Shown here: piece by piece, positions 58,254 to 64,000 of the stretch
Position numbering within the stretch: the first letter of the stretch is position 1
Layout: every line of letters begins with the position of its first letter
Assembly: GCF_018446385.1 (NCBI RefSeq)
Contig: NC_056000.1
Location: forward strand, 35,005,511 to 35,069,510
Source of the DNA: Zingiber officinale
Taxonomy: Eukaryota; Streptophyta; Magnoliopsida; Zingiberales; Zingiberaceae
Direction of reading: 5' to 3'
Length of the DNA stretch: 64,000 nt
Program-made: the position numbers and the translations under genes
Notes under the pieces: model-generated
Database searches by the model: none
Told to the model about the DNA's origin: nothing
The model's input: the letters and a program-made list of their open reading frames with translations, nothing else

Positions 58254-59947
58254 TGTCTCAAATCGAAGGATTCAGCACAATCCGTCCCCCTCTATTCAAC
58301 AGTGATAATTTCCCCTACTGGAAGAAGTGAATGGAGATCTATCTGAACACCGACTTCAACCAGTGGTTTAGCGTCACTAGAGGATACATGGCACCGGTCG
58401 ACAACTTCAGAAATTCATTGGACCCCGAATAGTAGAATCCGGACATGAAAAAGAAAGTCCGGATGGACTTCAAAGCACTCAGCACTCTGCAATGCGGGTT
58501 GATAAAGGAATAGCTGAATCAGGTGGGCCCACATCAAAATGCGAAGGAACTATAGGACAAGCTCGTCGAACTACACGAAGGAACGAGCGACGCCAAGGTA
58601 ACTAAACGTGATCTTTTTCTAAATAGATTATTTAATATTAAAATGCAGAAAGAAGAAACAGCAAATTAGCTCTACACGAGGATCAAAGACATCCTCAACG
58701 GACTTCACGCGATAGGCCACCAAATGGAAAATCGTGATTTCATCAGGTACGCTCGAAACACGTTTCCTCGAAATACATTGTGGGCATCCGTCGTGGACTA
58801 CAAGATTTCGAAGAATCTTTCTAAGTTAAAATTAGACGAGCTATTTTGCGAACTTGAGCTACACGAGCAAACTAATGCTAGAACCGAGAAAGGTATCGCT
58901 TTGTTTGCAAGTTCCTCCAAGGAAAAGATAAAGACCAAGCCTGAACTAGAAGATGAGTCTGACCAAGATTCAGAAGATGAAGAGTGTCTGGTGAACTTTG
59001 CAAGGAAGATGTTCACCAGGAGGAAGAAGAACTTCAGCAGAAAAGACCTGCAGAAGATCAACTCCACAACTGAACCAAGAAATGTGACCTGCTTCGAGTG
59101 CAACAAGAAGGACCACTACAAGCACGAGTGCCCAAAATTGAAGAACGAGAAGTCAAAGACAACCAAGAAGAAGGCACTTAAAGCAAGGTGGGACGACTCA
59201 TCTTCAGAAGAATCGAAGGTCGAAGAGCTGAAGCACCAAAGCCACCTCGCGTTAATGGCCAGCGAATCAAAATCGGAGGATGAATCAGAAGACAGGTCCG
59301 AATTCGAATCGAACCACGAGTCTGTACTCGTCTCCGAAGATCTCGATGCTCGAGGAGGTATATCTTTAAATAAGAAGTTTTTTAAAGTTATTGCATGTTT
59401 AGATAGAAAGTTAACTGCAATTGAAAATGAAAATAAAATACTTCTTGAGGAAAACCAACACCTCAAGGAGCAAATTGAAAATTTAAATCCAAATTAAGTT
59501 TTAACACTTGAAGAGGAAAATTCAACACTAAAAGCTAAAATTAAAAAACTAAAAGGGCTTTTAGAAAAATTTACAACTAGATCAAAAAATTTAGATCTTA
59601 TCTTAAATAATCAAAAAGATGTTTATAATAAATCTGGACTTGGATACAAGTCAAATACAAATAAGTCATTTATATCACTAATAACTCAACATAAACAAAA
59701 AACTAAATCTTGGATTCCGAAAGCGCACTTAACCACGCAAGTAGGAATTAACCAATATTATATACCCAAAGATAAAATATTTTATGTAAAATCAGATAAA
59801 CCAAATCAAAAGCCAAAACACAATCCTAGACCAACTAAATCTAAATCAAACTATTTTAGAACCTACCAAAAATATACTAACATCAAGTTAAATACAATTA
59901 TAAAAATAATCGACAAAAACCCAAAACTAAAACCTAAATCAGATTAA
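58254..59947 (+). pseudogene. Sirevirus/copia-like gag with nonsense codons
   Basis: Starts MSQIEGFSTIRPPLFNSDNFPYW, the UBN2-type gag opening. At least six in-frame stops lie in the first 150 codons (58328, 58430-58435, 58512, 58551, 58667 region). From 58724 to 59497 it is open for 257 codons. This part has the helical gag core, an acidic stretch and an intact CCHC knuckle (CFECNKKDHYKHEC). After another stop at 59495-59497 the frame continues through a leucine/lysine coiled coil and a SWIPKAHLTTQ...YYIPK tail to a stop at 59945-59947. No protease or pol follows. The protein would bind RNA and form particles in an intact relative. Confidence 0.8.
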
Positions 59948-60245
59948 TAATTTAGGGGGAGACTCCAAAATAGTTGGCACCTCCAAAAATAATCTACCTG
60001 ACAGGGTAACCAAAAACTAACCTACCCGTCAGGGTAATTAGGACTAGTTTAAAAATGGACAACGGTTTAACTTGACCTACGGTACTGATGAAGTTTTGGA
60101 TGATAGTACATTAGGAAAACTCTATCTATGTGTGTCTAGGAAGATACTACACCATCCAGAAGTATCGACCGAACTACTTTGTCTCTCATCTTTAAGAAAG
60201 CTACTACACCATCCAGAAGTATCGACCGAGCTCAATCTACTACAT
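59948..60245 (+). repeat. Spacer with a 54-bp duplicated unit
   Basis: A tttagggggagact purine block follows the gag stop. The sequence ctacaccatccagaagtat with cgaccga occurs at 60148 and again at 60202, a 54-bp period. Nothing codes here. Confidence 0.6.
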
Positions 60246-60571
60246 ATTGTCGGTATATTTTTTTAAGCTTGTATTGTTTTAATTTCCAAAAGATAGTAGT
60301 GTGTTACTATCTTATATTCATCATTTTGTACACATTATTTCTTTCCGAAGATTTTGAAAAGAAGAATTCTAGTGGATTGCCCAACGGCGTGATCAATAGA
60401 TCGTGGGTCTTGGAGTAGAAGTCGACATAGGCTTTGAACCAAGTATCCAACTTATGTCATCTGTATTGCTTTCTTTTTTAATTTTCGGTGCTTATTCTGC
60501 TTGTTTTACAAGCAAAATAAAAGTTTTTAACATGCGATATTCACCCCCCTATCACATCTTTCGATCCTTCA

Positions 60572-60683
60572 AATACAACTCGAGAAAATTTTCACTAAAA
60601 GGAATTTAACAGATCTTTTGACAAAGGCTCTACCACAAAATAAGTTTGAGAGTCATGTCTGTGCTTACGGTTTAGGACACTAA
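60572..60683 (+). pseudogene. Copia RNase H C-terminal tail
   Basis: The last codons of a Ty1/copia polyprotein are readable: NLTDLLTKALPQNKFESHVCAYGLGH, then a stop. The DLLTKALP block is the usual RNase H end of plant copia elements. Everything upstream is missing, cut at the gag-containing element. Confidence 0.7.
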
Positions 60684-60710
60684 GGTAATTGACATTAGGC
60701 CAAGTGAGAG

Positions 60711-62431
60711 TGTTAGATTTTAAGGGATGCCCTAAGGTATTAGGCCTTATGATTTTAATATTTATTTAATAAATATAGATTCACTATTTGAATGCATATT
60801 ATATGTTTCATGGTCTTAAACTTATTTACTGAATATCCATAATACAATTCATAACATGAGGGAATTTATGATTGGATCATAACTTGTGATTATCTCTATA
60901 TGTACAATTATGAACGTATTAGAATTTTCCTAGTCGTCGAATTGATACATTCAGACATCATCAAGCAGCTATTTTCTCACTAACTAGAGATATTGGGATG
61001 TCGAGAGTTAAACGTAGATGCTAATAATGATAATTAGTTTATTAGAGTAGCTTGCTGTAAGACTTCATATGGTTATCTACATATGTAGATATGTCTGTGA
61101 AGCTCTTACTACAGCTCGAGTGCAAGTTTCTTTTGACTTAAGGTATACAAGTCATCTTGGTCTTCGAGACTTATACTTTGACATCTTAAGTAAGCATCTC
61201 ATCGAGGTGTGAACCTGAGATGATTGGGTATAAGTTGAAGTGCCCGAAGGTGTTTGGATAGTCCATAGAGGATTGATCATTCCTTGCGATGAGACGTATA
61301 TCTTATGACCGCTCGTTAAGATTATTACTCAAAGTCTTTAGTCAAAGCATCACATGTTAAGAGTATGAGACTCTTAGACATATACGAGTAATTAGAATCT
61401 GTAGAACGATGAAGTATTACTTATGCTAGATGTGATGTAGTCAGCTTAGTGGGGACTCACACATATACTATGTCCTGAACTAAATGGGTATAAGACGAGT
61501 GAAATGAACGAGACACGACTTACTGTTGCTGCTGAATGGTTCAGAATTAATTCTGAAATCAACTCTGATTTTTCGACTAATTGGGGATTATGATGTACTA
61601 TTAGGTGTCACTCATGATCGTTCCATAATTAAGTAGACAACCAAGATAAATCAAAACCTATTGAGTCATATGCACTACGAGTCTTTAAAAGACGTAAAAT
61701 AAGTTAAATAATAAGATTCTTAGATCAAAAGATAAATATTTTGGTTGGACCATACATAAGACAAATATAGAAATATTTGTCGAATCAGAAACATGGATAA
61801 GCCACATCTCTTATGGAAGAGTTATACCCTATTTGGATTAGTCATGAACTAACTTGATTTAGTTGTGAACCAAACCAAAGGGTTAATGAGCTAATTTTTT
61901 GTTTAGGGATAGTGAGTTGGATTTAGGATTTCTAGTATAACTTATTAATGAGGGTTATATATTGATATGATTAAGAGAGAAACATATATCAATTTTCATT
62001 ATTTGGTTGATTGAGTTTTTAGAAGCCAAATCTTCCTCTCCTCTCTCTAGCTCTTTCCTTGCCGCGCTGACCTCCAAGCAAGGAAGAAGTTCTTCCTTGT
62101 TTTGCTTCCTCTTATTGTCTTGATTTCTCTTCTCTGCACATGACTAGTAACTTCCGAAGAAGAGGTTTGTACTCATGGAATTGTCTTAAGGAGCTCGGCG
62201 TGGATACTAATAGAGGCGAGGTGCCCTTCTCGTTATAGGTCATCCGTAAGGTATACCTAGAATAATTGTTATTCGTTTTTTCGTTTTGTTTTATGATCAT
62301 GTCTAGTACGATTGTATCATGCATACGTGTGGTATGTGTTGTAATAAATTAGATTTATTTATGTTTAATTTTTCACTGTGCATGCTTACAAAATGTATTT
62401 TAGTACATACTTCATCGGACATATCCCAACA
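60711..62431 (+). repeat. 3' LTR of a copia element
   Basis: 1721 bp from tgttagattttaaggg to tatcccaaca, preceded by the purine tract gccaagtgagag. The position right after the RNase H tail, and the caagtgagag|tgttag junction, are typical of plant copia elements. The 5' LTR is not in the window. The following bases (ataat) could be the TSD but cannot be paired. Confidence 0.8.
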
Positions 62432-63396
62432 ATAATGATCTTGAACGAAGGAAGTGGGAGTTCTTAAAAGAGTGAATTCTAAGTAAAAAAATTTAAGTAG
62501 GTCAAAAATGATCGGATGATAAATTTATTTTTAGATTTTATTATAAAATATCTTATTTTAATAAAGATATCTTACATCTTTCCATGTATGATTTTTTAAT
62601 ATATTTTTAACACATATATGATTTAGTTATAGTTTAATCTTTTACTATAACTACTCGTTTTGCTGGTTTCATTTTGTGTTTCGAGAAGGGACTAGGAGCT
62701 TCAATCATTAATCTAGATATCCGCGTCACACTGATCGATGGGTTGCAATCAAACAAACGAAACAATGACATAGAAGACGAAGAAGAATACAAACGAGTGA
62801 GAAAGACTTGCGACATTCAAACAAAGAATGAAAACTTACTAGCATATTACGTCGTAGCTACTTGAGATTAAGGCTAAAGTCGAGAAAGAAGACAATTTTT
62901 TTTTTTTTTTTTTGATGAGACTCAAGGGTTTAGAGGTTTTACTCTTTACAGAGAAATTCTTCTTCCACCAAGACTTGTGCGATCTAACTGTGTACCGTTC
63001 CGTTATCTTCCTATGACTGTTTCGATATCTTAATTCTGGTTTTCTAAAGCCCACGCGTTAACTAAGTATCCGTGTCAATTCTTGAAACATTGGTCAACCA
63101 GTAGAATCCCAACACGTGATCCTATATACTAGTCGATGCGCGCATCTGTTTAGGTGAGAACAGGGGACAGACATCAATGCTTCGGACCCAGGCTAGCTCG
63201 CTTCATCCTTCACCTACGTGCCGGTGGATTTAGTCGATAAAAGAAAAATGGCGTTTCTTATGACGATGGAGACATCCGATCCGAATGGGAGCCGCAGATG
63301 CAGCAGTTACGTCCGCGTGGAAACGGCCGGCCAACAACCGGTTGTGCTCCACGCCGCGCCCGAACGCATTCCGTGCAATTGGAAGCTACATCCCTC
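62432..63396. other. Upstream region of the WD40 gene
   Basis: Bases 62437-62615 resemble the TRIM family (gtcaaaaatgatcggatg; LTR-like end tttttaaca) and may be a third, truncated copy. A T-run lies at 62895-62913. The rest is unassigned and becomes GC-rich toward the gene. Confidence 0.4.
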
Positions 63397-63402
63397 CACG
63401 TG
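63397..63402. promoter_or_regulatory. G-box / ABRE-type element
   Basis: cacgtg within ctccacgtgtca, about 155 bases upstream of the start codon. It fits the bZIP/bHLH G-box and ABRE core. It suggests ABA- or stress-linked control, by motif only. Confidence 0.35.
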
Positions 63403-63554
63403 TCACCGCCATGCGTTTCTCCTCCGCTTATTAATACGACCGTTTGTTTCCTCTTTTGGGAAAATTGGCTTTGGAACCGCACCCCCTTCTTCTTCCTTCG
63501 TCCCCAAAAATTACTCCGACGCCGATCTTTGAAGCCGTTCGCCGAATCGAGACC

Positions 63555-64000
63555 ATGAGAGATCGAGAGAGCGAGAAATCGCATAAATCGAAGCAGCTTT
63601 CAGATCTCTTCGACGCCGACTCCATGGTCCACTCCGAGGACGAGCTCCCCTCCGGCAGCGGCATTGCTCCTTCCTCCGCCGACGCCAGCCCCGGCTACTT
63701 CTCCGACAGGAATATCGCTGGAGGCTCCGTTTCCCCTTTGGATTTCTCTCCCTGGACCCCTCTTAACGCCGTTTCCCCGTTCGTCAAGTCGCCCTGGGCC
63801 TACCTCCCCCTCCTCGCCGACCCCGCCGCTGACCCCACCGACACCGGGCTTGTTGGCACCCTTGTCCGCAAGGAGGGCCACGTGTACTCCCTCGCTGCTG
63901 CCGGCGAGCTTCTCTACACCGGATCCGACAGTCGCAACATACGCGTGTGGAGGGGGCAAAGGGAGCTGTCCGGGTTTAAGTCCAGCAGCGGTCTTGTTAA
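63555..64000 (+). CDS. WD40-repeat protein, JINGUBANG-like (5' part, runs off the window)
   Basis: Open from the ATG at 63555 for 148 codons to the window edge. The N-terminus is Ser/Pro-rich and low complexity. It then shows SPWAYLPLL, LVGTLVRKEGHVYSLAAAGELLYTGSDSRNIRVWRG and ELSGFKSSSGLV. This is the first WD blade of plant JINGUBANG-type seven-blade WD40 proteins (VYSLA..GELLYTGSDS..IRVW). Arabidopsis JINGUBANG restrains pollen germination in dry conditions; other paralogs are uncharacterised, so function here is inference. The start codon is the first ATG of the GC-rich open frame and gives the usual length of leader before blade one. The remaining blades lie outside the window. Confidence 0.85.
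   Translation, partial: MRDRESEKSHKSKQLSDLFDADSMVHSEDELPSGSGIAPSSADASPGYFSDRNIAGGSVSPLDFSPWTPLNAVSPFVKSPWAYLPLLADPAADPTDTGLVGTLVRKEGHVYSLAAAGELLYTGSDSRNIRVWRGQRELSGFKSSSGLV

Larger units (their letters stand above)
57403..60571 (+). mobile_element. LTR-type element with gag lying between two LTR halves
   Basis: 57403-58253 reads as an LTR from tgttggtgcgg through a U3 array and TATA box (cttatataagg, about 58021) into the leader. Then the gag ATG follows at 58254 with no U5 or primer site. After gag, 60246-60571 reads as the rest of an LTR of this type (ggattgcccaacg...gagtagaagtcgaca...ttcacccccc...gatccttca). The two parts add up to about one LTR of the 32409 type. No matching TSD was found. 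Confidence 0.55.

Overview
The window is plant nuclear DNA, most likely from a monocot with a repeat-rich genome. The evidence is GT-AG introns, very GC-rich first exons, and stacked LTR retrotransposons with plant-type primer sites (TGGTATCAGAGC, methionine initiator tRNA type). A Zingiberales origin is only a guess from the general look of the LTRs. There are no bacterial operons, CRISPR arrays or plasmid features.

Only three host genes are supported. A condensin-II subunit G2 (CAP-G2) gene runs forward in five exons (17546-22023), with an E2F-type site just upstream. A GARP/G2-like transcription factor of the HHO/NIGT1/HRS1 family runs convergently on the minus strand in five exons (22842-24281). 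A WD40 gene of the JINGUBANG type starts at 63555 and runs off the right edge. Their products work separately, in chromosome condensation, probable nutrient-responsive transcription and WD40 scaffolding. They do not form a pathway.

The rest is nested mobile elements. Region 1-11079 is the 3' part of a gag-bearing, Sirevirus-like element. Its 3' LTR (1812-1855 plus 10225-11079) was split by a young Ty3/gypsy element (1856-10219, TSD ttaag, LTRs under about 1% different by hand count). Region 11930-16643 is a minus-strand LINE-type ORF1 relic (DUF4283-like) hit by solo LTRs at 12334-13205 and 13887-15117 and abutted by one at 15282-16643. Region 24400-31470 is mostly unassigned, with one hAT-like MITE (26552-27077). 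A complete TRIM lies at 31479-32174 (TSD taacc).

Region 32271-43341 is one minus-strand gag-only gypsy element. Its 3' LTR holds a solo LTR. Its 5' LTR holds a MULE-like element and a PIF/Harbinger-like element. The latter carries a 5.2-kb gypsy element (37454-42683) and a 211-bp hAT MITE. Region 46541-57355 is a 10.8-kb gag-only Sirevirus-like element interrupted by a hAT-like MITE and two solo LTRs. Region 57403-60571 holds a gag pseudogene lying inside what looks like one LTR. Region 60572-62431 is the tail of a copia element.

The most interesting shared pattern is in the U3 regions. At least eight LTRs, of several types, carry their own short palindrome or inverted-repeat array; where a TATA-like box is seen, the array lies mostly just 5' of it. 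Many also carry tandem units that can fold into small stem-loops. All boundaries and TSDs were read by eye; no alignment or database search was run.
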